Below are positions 55,420 through 63,929 of a DNA stretch of 64,000 bases, in pieces. Position numbers and translations under genes: made by a program. The notes under the pieces were generated by a model. That model saw nothing but the letters and a program-made list of their open reading frames with translations, was not told where the DNA came from and ran no database searches. Source of the stretch: Sphaerobacteraceae bacterium (GTDB lineage: Bacteria > Chloroflexota > Chloroflexia > Thermomicrobiales > Thermomicrobiaceae); assembly GCA_007695115.1 (NCBI GenBank), contig REEK01000170.1, forward strand, positions 93,229 through 157,228, given 5' to 3'. Numbering within the stretch: the stretch's first letter is position 1; each line of letters starts with the position of its first letter.

Positions 55420-57300
55420 ATGAGTGTGACCGCTTCCAGCCACCTGACAATGACTGATGCCGCCGCGCTGGATAACATCGTCTTCCTGAGCCCATTGCCG
55501 GGTGTTTCGAGCCTGCCAGCCCACTCCCGCAGTCTCATCCGCGAGTCAGACTCTGACATCAAATCACAGCGGCTGGAAAGTGCGCTCGATGCATGTCTGG
55601 CGGTTAACGCCAGCGAACCTGAGTATGTGCCAGGATTCATTCGAACCGCTGAACTCCTCATCGCCACCCGTCGACGTGACTCAGCTCGACGGCTGCTCAA
55701 AACGATCCAGCTCCGGGAAGACCTTGCCGGCCACTCAGCCTATACGCTGGAGCTCAAGCGCATACAGAGCCATGTCGAGAAAGATGTCGAACAGGCCTTT
55801 CAGCTTGCCCAGCAGTTGCTGGAGGACCCGGCGGGTCGATCGGTCATTCCCTACGTTCCCGCGGCAATCGAAGAATTGCACATTGCGGAGCGCAGAGATG
55901 ATTCTCTCGGTCTGGCGCTCGCCTGGGTTGAGAAAGAACCTGGCTCGCCAATTGCCCTTTGCTACCTGGTACGTTCTTACCTATACCGGCAAGACGGACA
56001 ATCCGCCAGCCAGGTGATTCGCCGGTATCGCGAAGCGTTCGATGCCGATCGAGACTGGCCCGAAAACATCGTAGTTTCCGCGCTCATCTCTATCGCATCT
56101 GACGACATCGAACCGAAATGGATGACGGCAGGCCACGTCTGCGCGGCACTGCGATCCGGAACCGTGAATTATGATCGAGTCACGGATGTGCTGGAGTTTC
56201 TGGTTCCCGCAATCCCATCGCCTCAACGTGCTCTGCTGTATGCCGGGCTTCTGGCACTCAACGCGGGAGATCATACCGAGGCGACAGCTCTATTCCAGAC
56301 AACTCCAGCAGAGACTCCAGTCGAGAGCTTTCTGCGCAACATCGGACTGGTGCGCACTGCGACGAATAGCGACGACTCACGCGCTCGATTTACTGCGTTG
56401 AGAGAGAGCTGGCAATGCCTGCGTGATCCACAGGTCGAGGCACTGGCGGAATCGAGCGAGATTTTCGACCCTGCGCCAACGCGGATCAATCTCGGACTTG
56501 CAATTGCCCGGTCGTTGCAGGAAAACGAAGCCTATTCCGACGCACTGCGCTTCATCGAAGATCTGACCAGGCAAGGAGTCGAAGACACCAATGTGCTTCG
56601 TTTGCGAGCCGAATTGCTCGGTCAGGCCGGTTCCCGCTCGGACGCACTCAATGCCCTGGAAGAGCTCGTCCAGCGGCAGGAATCGTCCCGAAAATATGCT
56701 GACGCCATCGATACTCTGGAGTCCATGATTCGTCTGGTGCCCGGAAATATCCGGTTGCGGGCTCGAATCGTTGACAACTGCCTCAAGATCGGGAGCTTCG
56801 ACAAAGCGATCGAGCAACTGGTTATGCAAGGTCGCCTGCTCCACAAAGCCGGTCGACTGTCCGAAGCTGAACCACCGATTCACCGGGCGATCGAAATCGC
56901 AACGATGACCAGCGACTGGGACAATGTCCATAAACTGCATCGACTCCTGATCAGCTTCGCTCCAGATGAAACGCGTATGAGGCACGCCGCAGTCGCCACT
57001 TACGTGCAATATGGCAGAACGAATGAGGCGATGGATCAACTGCGTGAGATCGTCCGCATTTCGCGAAAGCAAAACGAAATGGACGAGGCGATCGCTGCAT
57101 CTCATCAGATGCTTGCACTCGATCCTGAAGACCCTGCTACCTATCATCAACTGGGCGAGCTCCTGGTCTCGATTCAGGAGTACCACCAGGCGGATCGAGT
57201 GTATCGACGCCTGGCCAGACTCGCTCCAGACGACAACGCTGTCAAGGCCAAGCGCTCCGCCATCGCGGCGCTTACCCGGGCCCGTCAACCGCTGCAGTAA
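55420..57300 (+). CDS. Tetratricopeptide-repeat protein of unknown function
   Basis: The 626-residue soluble protein is almost entirely helical with repeated 34-residue TPR-like units, clearest in the C-terminal half (ALRFIEDLTRQG, ALNALEELVQRQ, AIDTLESMIRLVPGN, AIEQLVMQGRLLHKAGR, YHQLGELLVSIQEYHQADRVYRRLARLAPDD). No signal peptide, membrane segment or catalytic domain is visible. It probably scaffolds protein contacts. The ATG at 55420 has GAGGG very close upstream, so the true start may be the ATG at 55450. It sits between the helicase-loader gene and cdaA on the same strand, with no clear functional link. Confidence 0.75.
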   Translation: MSVTASSHLTMTDAAALDNIVFLSPLPGVSSLPAHSRSLIRESDSDIKSQRLESALDACLAVNASEPEYVPGFIRTAELLIATRRRDSARRLLKTIQLREDLAGHSAYTLELKRIQSHVEKDVEQAFQLAQQLLEDPAGRSVIPYVPAAIEELHIAERRDDSLGLALAWVEKEPGSPIALCYLVRSYLYRQDGQSASQVIRRYREAFDADRDWPENIVVSALISIASDDIEPKWMTAGHVCAALRSGTVNYDRVTDVLEFLVPAIPSPQRALLYAGLLALNAGDHTEATALFQTTPAETPVESFLRNIGLVRTATNSDDSRARFTALRESWQCLRDPQVEALAESSEIFDPAPTRINLGLAIARSLQENEAYSDALRFIEDLTRQGVEDTNVLRLRAELLGQAGSRSDALNALEELVQRQESSRKYADAIDTLESMIRLVPGNIRLRARIVDNCLKIGSFDKAIEQLVMQGRLLHKAGRLSEAEPPIHRAIEIATMTSDWDNVHKLHRLLISFAPDETRMRHAAVATYVQYGRTNEAMDQLREIVRISRKQNEMDEAIAASHQMLALDPEDPATYHQLGELLVSIQEYHQADRVYRRLARLAPDDNAVKAKRSAIAALTRARQPLQ

Positions 57301-57333
57301 CGTTCGACAGCGCCCGGTCCGCACTTCGCCCCG

Positions 57334-57342
57334 TGTTACAAT
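57334..57342 (+). promoter_or_regulatory. Extended -10 element upstream of cdaA
   Basis: TGTTACAAT (TG-n-TACAAT) lies 46 nt before the cdaA ATG, with five of six matches in the hexamer and no good -35. It is a plausible start point for the cdaA-cdaR message. Confidence 0.45.
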
Positions 57343-57388
57343 TAATTGGCCCAAATCTGGGTGAACCAAGCGCACTCGGGATGACACG

Positions 57389-58249
57389 ATGCCAGAACTC
57401 CCCTGGATATTCACTCGCCTCGATCTCAGAGCAATTGTCGATATCATGGCAGTTGCACTGATTATCTTTGGCGTACTCTGGATTGCCCGGGGAAATCGAG
57501 CGACGCAGCTGATTCGTGGGCTGGCTATCCTGATCGTGGTCGTTGTCGGGGTTGCCAATATCTTCAACCTCGCCGCGTTGAACTGGATTCTCGGTCATGC
57601 GGTGCCAGCATTGATCATTGCCGTGCCGATCATCTTTCAGCCTGAGCTTCGGCGGGGGCTGGAACAGCTCGGCAGGATGTTCCCCGATATGTTCGGGGGC
57701 TCCCGACAGTTGCCGCAACTCGAACGTGCGGTAGAAGAGATCACCCGTGCTTCGGCACAGCTCTCACGACTGCGATTCGGTGGACTCATGGTTATCGAAC
57801 GAGATACCGGTCTGCAGGAATACATCGATCGCGGTGTTCAGCTGGATGCCGTGATCACTCGCCAGCTTCTGATCAGTATCTTCTATCCAAACACCCCGCT
57901 TCACGACGGCGCCGCGATCGTCCGGCAGGACCGCGTGCTTGCTGCCTCGTGCGTTCTCCCGCTTAGCGACAACGTGGCCACTGGCGGCCAACTCGGAACC
58001 CGACATCGTGCGGCGATCGGCATCACGGAAGAATCAGACGCGATCGTGATCATCGTCTCTGAGGAGACCGGCCAGATCTCGGTGGCTCATAGCGCTGGGC
58101 GACTGGTTCGCAACCTGGACCAGGAGCGACTGCGTCGTGTGTTGCGCGCACTCCTCAAGATTGATCAACGTGATCGCTCCGAACGCCCGGGTCGTCGCCG
58201 GCAATCGCAGGAATCGCCACCTGATCAACAGGTCGAGGCCGGCGTATGA
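57389..58249 (+). CDS. cdaA: Diadenylate cyclase CdaA (c-di-AMP synthase)
   Basis: The 286-residue protein has three N-terminal transmembrane helices (about 15-35, 40-60 and 68-85). The DAC domain follows, with LHDGAAIV near residue 172 and GTRHRAAIG near 205, the two motifs that bind ATP and metal. It makes cyclic di-AMP from two ATP, a signal for potassium and turgor balance. The charged C-terminal tail (RRQSQESPPDQQ) is long. Its stop overlaps the cdaR start (ATGA). The pairing with a YbbR protein is the classic CdaA-CdaR module; glmM is not next to it. Confidence 0.95.
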   Translation: MPELPWIFTRLDLRAIVDIMAVALIIFGVLWIARGNRATQLIRGLAILIVVVVGVANIFNLAALNWILGHAVPALIIAVPIIFQPELRRGLEQLGRMFPDMFGGSRQLPQLERAVEEITRASAQLSRLRFGGLMVIERDTGLQEYIDRGVQLDAVITRQLLISIFYPNTPLHDGAAIVRQDRVLAASCVLPLSDNVATGGQLGTRHRAAIGITEESDAIVIIVSEETGQISVAHSAGRLVRNLDQERLRRVLRALLKIDQRDRSERPGRRRQSQESPPDQQVEAGV

Positions 58250-59022
58250 GTGCCTCCAGCACGGCGATCACCCAGCGAGCTCGACAGGCATCCCATAGCG
58301 TGCGTCGATTCTTCGATGCGGGAAACCTCTTTCGGTTCCTGGTCTCGATCCTCCTTGCCTTCGGGCTCTGGGCACTCGTGACCTATCAGAACGACCCTGA
58401 GACCACCCGGGTTATGGGAGGAATATCCGTAACAGTGGACGACATTGCATCAGACTTCGAGCTCGTTGGAGACCCGCCGACGGTCGACATCACGATCCAG
58501 GGCCCACAGAGCATCATTACCACACTCGAGAGGGAGCAAATCTCAGCAGTCGCGGACATGGAAGACGTCGAATCTGCGGGCGTCCACGACGTAGACGTCG
58601 AGATCGAAGCTCCGGCCGATGTTCGTGTGCGTGATGTGGTTCCGGAAACGGTGAGTGTAGAGATCGATCGTATAGTCGAAGTTGATGGGACGCCGATATC
58701 GGTGATCGATCCGGTTGACGTTCCGACAGGACTGGCGGTGGACTCGATCGAAATCCAGCCTGACACAGTTATCATCAACGGTCCGGCGCGAGCTGTTCAG
58801 CAAGTCGAGGAAGCTCTCGTAGAGCTTCAGATCGCAGGGCGAACGACAACATTCGTTGTCCAGGTGGAGCCACTGCCGGTCGATGGGAACGGTGATCCGG
58901 TTGAAGGAGTGTCGGTGCTTCCGTCTGAAGTCTCCGTCACTGTCAGCTTCGAAGAGAGCCGTGACACGGAGAGATCGATTGCGATCAACTGGCGCGACAG
59001 TAACACGGAATTTGCTGAGTAG
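58246..59022 (+). CDS. cdaR: YbbR-domain protein CdaR, regulator of CdaA
   Basis: The 258-residue protein has one N-terminal transmembrane helix (LFRFLVSILLAFGLWALV, about 28-46) followed by two YbbR-like beta domains outside the membrane (TVDITIQGPQSII and DTVIINGPARAVQQV are the repeat cores). CdaR tunes diadenylate cyclase activity in Firmicutes. Most homologues have three or four repeats; two full and one partial are visible here. Translation is coupled to cdaA by a 4-nt overlap. Confidence 0.9.
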   Translation: MSASSTAITQRARQASHSVRRFFDAGNLFRFLVSILLAFGLWALVTYQNDPETTRVMGGISVTVDDIASDFELVGDPPTVDITIQGPQSIITTLEREQISAVADMEDVESAGVHDVDVEIEAPADVRVRDVVPETVSVEIDRIVEVDGTPISVIDPVDVPTGLAVDSIEIQPDTVIINGPARAVQQVEEALVELQIAGRTTTFVVQVEPLPVDGNGDPVEGVSVLPSEVSVTVSFEESRDTERSIAINWRDSNTEFAE

Positions 59023-59144
59023 TGACCGTTCGCGACTGAACATGACTTAGCGGTCAGTGGTCACGAACGAGACATCAGCCAGGTTTCAACGTGTTTGAAT
59101 CACCCGGCATACTGAAGGTGGAATCTGGTGCAGATTCAGCAGCA

Positions 59145-59747
59145 TCAGCTGGAGCGAGATTCAACCTGGTGAGTGAGCAGGATAGCGTCTGCGACCTCTC
59201 GCATAGATTTTCGAGAATCCATGCTCGTTCGGCGCATGCGGTTGAATGCCTCGGCCTCTGTAAGCCCGTGGACTTCCATCAACGTACCCTTGGCTCGCTC
59301 GATGACCTTGCGAGCTTCGAGCTTCTCACGCAGTTCTCCAACCTCTGACTCCATACCCTTCATCTCGTGGAAGCGAGACAGTGCCAGCTCGATCACCGGC
59401 ATGAGCTCACTTTCACGGAAGGGTTTCACCAGATAGCCCGAGACACCCGCATTCTTGGCGCGGCCAATCAGTGCCTTCTCGCTGTACGCAGTCAGCAGGA
59501 CAACCGGGGCGAGGCCCTCATCGGTGACATACCCTGCCGCCTCGATACCATCCATCGATGGCATCTTGATATCGAGAATCACGAGATCTGGCTGAAGTTT
59601 GCGGGCAAGTTCCAGCGCTCTCTGGCCGTCACTGGCTTCGCCAACAACATCATAGCCAAGTTGAGTCAGGATCTCTCGAAGATCCATCCGGATGATCGAC
59701 TCATCGTCTGCAATCACAATACGTGGACGACGTTCTGCGTCAACCAT
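59145..59747 (-). CDS. ANTAR-domain response regulator (PdtaR/AmiR-NasT type)
   Basis: The 200-residue protein has a receiver domain (acidic DDES, phospho-acceptor Asp in VILDIKMP near residue 58, Lys in LVKPF). A coiled linker follows, then a C-terminal ANTAR three-helix domain ([27 protein letters not shown]). ANTAR proteins bind paired RNA hairpins and stop transcription termination. The architecture matches actinobacterial PdtaR. No cognate histidine kinase is nearby. Its RNA targets are not evident in this window. It converges on cdaR and is transcribed away from tRNA-Pro. Confidence 0.92.
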   Translation of the reverse strand: MVDAERRPRIVIADDESIIRMDLREILTQLGYDVVGEASDGQRALELARKLQPDLVILDIKMPSMDGIEAAGYVTDEGLAPVVLLTAYSEKALIGRAKNAGVSGYLVKPFRESELMPVIELALSRFHEMKGMESEVGELREKLEARKVIERAKGTLMEVHGLTEAEAFNRMRRTSMDSRKSMREVADAILLTHQVESRSS

Positions 59748-59825
59748 ACCGTGTCACCTAACTCCGCTAGCTACGAATACGGTGCCAGAAACGACTGGAT
59801 TTCGAGGTAAAGAGGGTGAATCGAA

Positions 59826-59903
<78 letters not shown>

Positions 59904-59951
59904 CTATTTGGAGAAAGTATAGCATAGCGTCCGAACGGCCCTCAATGATGT

Positions 59952-59983
59952 CGAGGGGCCCGACGCTGCGCCGGGCCCGCTCG
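59952..59983 (-). terminator. GC-rich hairpin downstream of rplL
   Basis: CGAGGGGCCCG and CGGGCCCGCTCG pair over 11 positions with one bulge around a 9-nt loop, 20 nt past the rplL stop codon. It has no T-run. It probably ends or slows transcription of the ribosomal-protein operon before tRNA-Pro. Confidence 0.6.
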
Positions 59984-60002
59984 ATCAATCAACGAGTCAG
60001 AA

Positions 60003-60389
60003 CTACTTGAGTTCGACCGTGGCGCCAGCCTCTTCGAGGCGAGCCTTGGCAGCGTCTGCTTCTTCTTTGTTGACGCCTTCTTTGATCGCCTTCGGAGCGG
60101 CTTCGACCATGTCCTTGGCTTCCTTCAGTCCGAGCTGGGTCAGCTCGCGGACAGCCTTAATGACCTGGATCTTCTGAGCGCCGATGTCGGTCAGGACAAC
60201 GTCGAACTCGGACTGCTCTTCGGCAGCCTCGGCAGCTTCAGCAGCCGGTGCAGCGGCGGCGGCAGCCGGAGCGGCCGCGGTCACGCCGAAGCGATCTTCG
60301 AGTTCCTTCACGAGCTCAGACAGCTCGAGAACCGTCATCTGCTCGATCGTCTGAATCAGCTCTTCCATCTTCTCCTGGCCAAGTGCCAT
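60003..60389 (-). CDS. rplL: 50S ribosomal protein L7/L12
   Basis: The 128-residue stalk protein has an N-terminal dimer domain ([27 protein letters not shown]). An Ala/Pro/Glu-rich hinge (about 38-60) follows, then the factor-binding C-terminal domain ([36 protein letters not shown]). The ATG at 60389 with AAAGGA 9 nt upstream is used, not the in-frame start at 60407. It is the last gene of the ribosomal cluster here; rpoB does not follow. Confidence 0.97.
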   Translation of the reverse strand: MALGQEKMEELIQTIEQMTVLELSELVKELEDRFGVTAAAPAAAAAAPAAEAAEAAEEQSEFDVVLTDIGAQKIQVIKAVRELTQLGLKEAKDMVEAAPKAIKEGVNKEEADAAKARLEEAGATVELK

Positions 60390-60472
60390 TGGTGTTAGTC
60401 CTTTCAACCTGCGGGTTCAAATTACGCCTGCATCACAGTCAGGCAATCAATAAAGCGGAACGGTGATGCGGG

Positions 60473-61006
60473 CTACGCGCCGCCGTTTTCTTCCAGCTGC
60501 GAGGCACGAGCCTGCAGCACATACGCCAGAGAGCGGATCGGTCCGGAGAGTACTCCGACCATTCCTGCGAGCGGCGCATTCAGACCACCGACAACCTTTG
60601 CCAGCAGCTCTTCGCGGCTCGGCAGCATAGCGAGGCGTTCAACCTCGTCAGCTGTCACCAGCGCGCCGTTCAGCACACCTGCCCGAATCTCGAGAATCCG
60701 CGACGTCCGGACGAATTCCCGGGTCGCTTTCGCTGGACCAACCGGATCGTCTCCCGTTGTGGTCACGATCGCCGTGGGACCTTCGAGATACTCTCGAATG
60801 TGGCTCATGTCGGCATTATCTGCCGCGATGCCCGTCAGCGTGTTCTTCACCACCCGGAAGCTTGCCTGGTTGTCGCGCAGATTCGTGCGAAACGACTGCA
60901 TGCTCGCCACTGACAAACCACGATAGTGTGTCAGAATCGTCAGCGACGATGATTTCAGCAACTCCGTAAGCTCTTCGACTTCCTGCATTTTCTTTGGTGT
61001 TGGCAC
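60473..61006 (-). CDS. rplJ: 50S ribosomal protein L10
   Basis: The 177-residue protein anchors L7/L12 dimers to the ribosome. It has the conserved ELTELLKSSSLTILTHYRGLSV, the RNA-binding part (FRVVKNTL), the GPTAIV strand and a C-terminal helix for L12 binding. The GTG at 61006, preceded by GGGGGTG, is the family start (VPTPKKMQEVEEL); the frame runs up to 61027. Upstream is a structured leader that should bind the L10-L12 complex. Confidence 0.96.
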   Translation of the reverse strand: MPTPKKMQEVEELTELLKSSSLTILTHYRGLSVASMQSFRTNLRDNQASFRVVKNTLTGIAADNADMSHIREYLEGPTAIVTTTGDDPVGPAKATREFVRTSRILEIRAGVLNGALVTADEVERLAMLPSREELLAKVVGGLNAPLAGMVGVLSGPIRSLAYVLQARASQLEENGGA

Positions 61007-61197
61007 GTCTTCACCCCCTTTCCTCAAAATTCTGAATCCGCTGAAAACAGAAAACCCTTGCGCCAGGGGCGCAAGGGTTGGAAATTCAACGCATGATCGT
61101 TGAGAGTTTCGTCATCCTTGATCGCCTCGGCTGGAAATTAAGCCACTGGCTCCAGCGGTCTATAGCGAACGAATTCGATTGTCAGCTTCAAGTCGGC
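61007..61197 (-). promoter_or_regulatory. L10 leader (ribosomal autoregulatory RNA) with attenuator hairpin
   Basis: The 191-nt space between rplA and rplJ contains the L10-leader core on the minus strand: CTTAATTTCC followed by AGCCGAGG, enclosed by pairing arms. This resembles the kink-turn region that binds the L10-(L12)4 complex. A perfect 12-bp hairpin (AACCCTTGCGCC / GGCGCAAGGGTT, 61053-61079) follows and runs into TTCTGTTTTC, forming a transcription terminator. Binding would reduce rplJ-rplL expression when L10 is in excess. Confidence 0.8.
61053..61079 (-). terminator. Attenuator/terminator hairpin in the rplJ leader
   Basis: A perfect 12-bp stem with a 3-nt loop (CCT on the minus strand) is followed by TTCTGTTTTC, 46 nt before the rplJ start codon. 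Confidence 0.85.
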
Positions 61198-61929
61198 CTA
61201 GGCAGCGCTTGCTGATTGCCCAATAGCCTGTTGCGCGAGCGCAACATCGACCGGAATGCCAGGACCCATTGTACTCGTGAGCGTAATGCTCCGGCAATAG
61301 ATGCCCTTGACGCCTTCTGGCTTCTCGCGGAACACGGTATCGATGACCGCGAGGAAGTTCTCGAGGATCTGCTGTTCCTCGAAGCTCTTCTTCCCAAGCT
61401 CGACATGCAGGAGACCGGTCCGGTCGTTCCGGAACTCGATACGACCACCCTTGAGCTCGTTGATCACGCGTGGAAGGTCTTCTACCTCCCGAACGACCGT
61501 GCCAGAGCGCGGGTTCGGCATCAGACCACGTCGACCAAGGATTCGGCCAAGACCACCGACCTTGCTCATCTGATCAGCAACGGCGATAGCGGCATCGAAT
61601 TCGAGCCAGCCATCCTGAATTTTCTGCACCAGGTCGTCGTTGCCCACATAGTCAGCACCGGCGTCCTGAGCAACCTTCTCGGCTTCACCAGCCGCAAAGA
61701 CGAGCACGCGCGTGGTCTTACCCGTGCCATGTGGCAGGGAAACCGAGGTGCGCAGCTGCTGATCAGCCTGCCGGGGATCAATCCCGAGACGGAAATGAGC
61801 TTCGATGGTTTCGTCGAAGTTGGCAAACGCGGTCTTCTTGACCAGTTCGGCTGCCTCTTCGGGCGAATACAGCTTGCCCTCTTCGATGTGCTTCAGCGCT
61901 TCAATATACTTCTTGCCACGTTTCGGCAT
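61198..61929 (-). CDS. rplA: 50S ribosomal protein L1
   Basis: The 243-residue protein binds 23S rRNA at the L1 stalk and often represses its own operon. It has MPKRGKKYIEALKHIE, the TVSLPHGTGKT-type loop seen as VSLPHGTGKTTRV, and LGRRGLMPNPRSGTV, followed by KGGRIEFRNDRTG and the RSITLTSTMGPG strand. GGAGGGAG is upstream of the ATG. It is 80 nt downstream of rplK. Confidence 0.97.
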   Translation of the reverse strand: MPKRGKKYIEALKHIEEGKLYSPEEAAELVKKTAFANFDETIEAHFRLGIDPRQADQQLRTSVSLPHGTGKTTRVLVFAAGEAEKVAQDAGADYVGNDDLVQKIQDGWLEFDAAIAVADQMSKVGGLGRILGRRGLMPNPRSGTVVREVEDLPRVINELKGGRIEFRNDRTGLLHVELGKKSFEEQQILENFLAVIDTVFREKPEGVKGIYCRSITLTSTMGPGIPVDVALAQQAIGQSASAA

Positions 61930-62009
61930 GTCTTCTCGCTCCCTCCGTGGTGCAAGCGGGCCGCAACCCTCCCACGTTCACAAACATCTACGAGTTCAGC
62001 GCGCTGAAC

Positions 62010-62435
62010 CTAATCAACGATCTTGACGCCCATGCTGCGGGCGGTACCTTCGATCTGCAGCATCGCGCCCTCAATGTCGACTGCGTTGATATCCGGCATC
62101 TTGGCTTCCGCGATCTCGCGAATCTGATCACGAGAGACCTGGCCGGCGGTCTCAGTCTTGACGTTAGTTGCACCTTTATCGATGCCCGCGGCCTGGCGAA
62201 TCATCTCGGCAGCCGGCGGCGTCTTGGTAATGAACGTGAACGAGCGATCCTCGAACACCGTAATCACAACCGGAACGACCTGACCTGCCATGTCAGCGGT
62301 GCGCTCGTTGTACTCCTTGCAGAAGTTCATGATCGCAACACCGTGCTGACCGAGCGCCGGACCGATCGGCGGTGCTGGCGTCGCCTTACCAGCCGGAATC
62401 TGCAACTTGATGTAGGCACGAATTTTCTTGGCCAA
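62010..62435 (-). CDS. rplK: 50S ribosomal protein L11
   Basis: The 141-residue protein has the N-terminal [25 protein letters not shown], the central [14 protein letters not shown] and the C-terminal RNA-binding [14 protein letters not shown] with [10 protein letters not shown]. It forms the GTPase-associated centre and is needed for stringent-response sensing. GGGAGG is upstream of the ATG. It lies between nusG and rplA as in most bacteria. Confidence 0.97.
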   Translation of the reverse strand: MAKKIRAYIKLQIPAGKATPAPPIGPALGQHGVAIMNFCKEYNERTADMAGQVVPVVITVFEDRSFTFITKTPPAAEMIRQAAGIDKGATNVKTETAGQVSRDQIREIAEAKMPDINAVDIEGAMLQIEGTARSMGVKIVD

Positions 62436-62531
62436 CTGTCTTACCTCCCTGTGGTCCGAGCGGGAACTGAATTCCCTCCCACGTCTATCTCACGAAAACC
62501 CTCAACATGATTCACGGACAACGTGTCCGGA

Positions 62532-63182
62532 TCAGGTTTCTTTTTCTACCTGCAGGAAATCGAGTGTCACCGGTGTCTCGCGTCCAAAGAAGGAGACGAG
62601 AACCTTGACCTTCCCGCGTTCGTGGTCAATGTCATCAACAGTCCCACGGAAATCGCTGAATGGACCGTCGATAATGCTCACCGTATCGTCCAGCTGCAGC
62701 GTGACCGAAACCTTCGGAGCCTCGGCGTGCATGCCCTTAAGGATCTTGTCGACCTCATCCTGCGCAAGCGGGCTGGGTCGAGCAGTCGTTCCCACAAACC
62801 CGGTGACACCGGGCGTGTTACGAACCACGCTCCAGGACTCATCGCTCATCTCCATGCGAACCAGCACATAGCCGGGGAACACCTTGCGCTGCACGCTGTG
62901 GCGCTGCCCCGCCTTGATCTCGACCTCTTCCTGCGTCGGAACGACGACTTCGAAGATCTGATCGAGCATGTCCATTGATTCGACACGGTGAGCGAGATTC
63001 TGTTTGACTTTGTTCTCGTAACCAGAATAGGTGTGTACAACGTACCAGTCGCCCGGGAGCTCTTCGACCTCAGTCTCAGTGGCACCCTCAGACTCTTCGC
63101 TACCGGATTCATCCGTCAGCACGCTGCCTGTTAGTTCTTCACGACGGCGTTGCGCTAGCCGGTCGCGGAGTGATCGTGCCAT
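62532..63182 (-). CDS. nusG: Transcription termination/antitermination factor NusG with N-terminal extension
   Basis: The 216-residue protein has the NGN domain (WYVVHTYSGYENKVKQNL, VFPGYVLVRMEM, VRNTPGVTGFVG) from about residue 45 to 155. A KOW domain at the C-terminus reads DTVSIIDGPFSDFRG. It binds RNA polymerase and links it to Rho or the ribosome. About 44 residues precede the NGN domain: a basic RDRLAQRRREE helix, then an acidic Ser/Glu/Thr stretch, which E. coli NusG lacks. AGGAGG sits close before the ATG. It is 9 nt from secE. Confidence 0.96.
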   Translation of the reverse strand: MARSLRDRLAQRRREELTGSVLTDESGSEESEGATETEVEELPGDWYVVHTYSGYENKVKQNLAHRVESMDMLDQIFEVVVPTQEEVEIKAGQRHSVQRKVFPGYVLVRMEMSDESWSVVRNTPGVTGFVGTTARPSPLAQDEVDKILKGMHAEAPKVSVTLQLDDTVSIIDGPFSDFRGTVDDIDHERGKVKVLVSFFGRETPVTLDFLQVEKET

Positions 63183-63191
63183 TGTTGCCTC

Positions 63192-63434
63192 CTAAAACGC
63201 TCGAAGCGCTTCCCACAGTCGGACAAACAGTGCATCGACTCCGCCGAGAAGGGCACCAAGAACTGTCGCGAGAGCGATAACCACGATCGTCAAGTTGCGT
63301 GTCGTCTCACGATCAGGCCAGGTAACCTTCTTGATCTCATTCTTGGTATCGCGGAACAGCTGCTTGAGACTCGCCAGACGTGAGGGTGACTCGCGTTCCG
63401 ATGCTTTTCCCTTGGACTTCGTCCTGGTCGACAT
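63192..63434 (-). CDS. secE: Preprotein translocase subunit SecE
   Basis: The 80-residue protein has a charged N-terminus, the amphipathic cytosolic helix and conserved EIKKVTWPDRET. One transmembrane helix follows (LTIVVIALATVLGALLGGVDALF, about 45-67). It clamps SecY in the membrane. The ATG at 63434, with AGAAGGAAGG upstream, is chosen over the in-frame start at 63464. It is directly upstream of nusG on this strand. Confidence 0.94.
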   Translation of the reverse strand: MSTRTKSKGKASERESPSRLASLKQLFRDTKNEIKKVTWPDRETTRNLTIVVIALATVLGALLGGVDALFVRLWEALRAF

Positions 63435-63601
63435 GTGGCCTTCCTTCTGGCAGTAACGGTTCAAGCACCGCCAGTTTCTCGCTGATTAATCGATACCCGG
63501 TCACAAAACAATGGGGCATGCCAGCGGCGCTGCCCCATGATGACTCGTTTGGCTTTCACGCCACCCTTAGACAATGTCATCGACACTGTTACGAAAGAGG
63601 G

Positions 63602-63675
<74 letters not shown>

Positions 63676-63701
63676 CTGCTACTTACCGTTGTCAGAACTG
63701 G

Positions 63702-63872
63702 CTACCGCGTCTCCCGATGCACCTGGTGTGTCCGGCAACGCGGGCAGAACTTCTTCAGTTCGATTCGGCTGGAGTCATTCCGCCGGTTCTTCTCGCTTGT
63801 GTAGTTCCGCTCCCGACACTCAGTACATTCCATCGTAATGACGTGTCGGTCAGCTCTGCCCTTCTTCGCCAT
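63702..63872 (-). CDS. rpmG: 50S ribosomal protein L33 (zinc-binding form)
   Basis: A 56-residue protein ([12 protein letters not shown]... ending HRETR) has two Cys pairs, CTEC and CPRC, so it is the zinc-binding C+ form of L33. [19 protein letters not shown] is the usual core. The ATG is at 63872. It lies between tuf and tRNA-Trp in the standard tuf-rpmG-trnW-secE order. Confidence 0.95.
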   Translation of the reverse strand: MAKKGRADRHVITMECTECRERNYTSEKNRRNDSSRIELKKFCPRCRTHQVHRETR

Positions 63873-63929
63873 GATACCACATCCTCTTTACGGCGCGAAA
63901 CCGTCGATAGCCAGTTCAGAACAGCAATT

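Noticed and set aside
56377..57567. A 396-codon minus-strand open frame across the TPR gene and the start of cdaA
   Set aside because: It crosses two well-supported genes and the intergenic promoter; no ribosome-binding site or family match.
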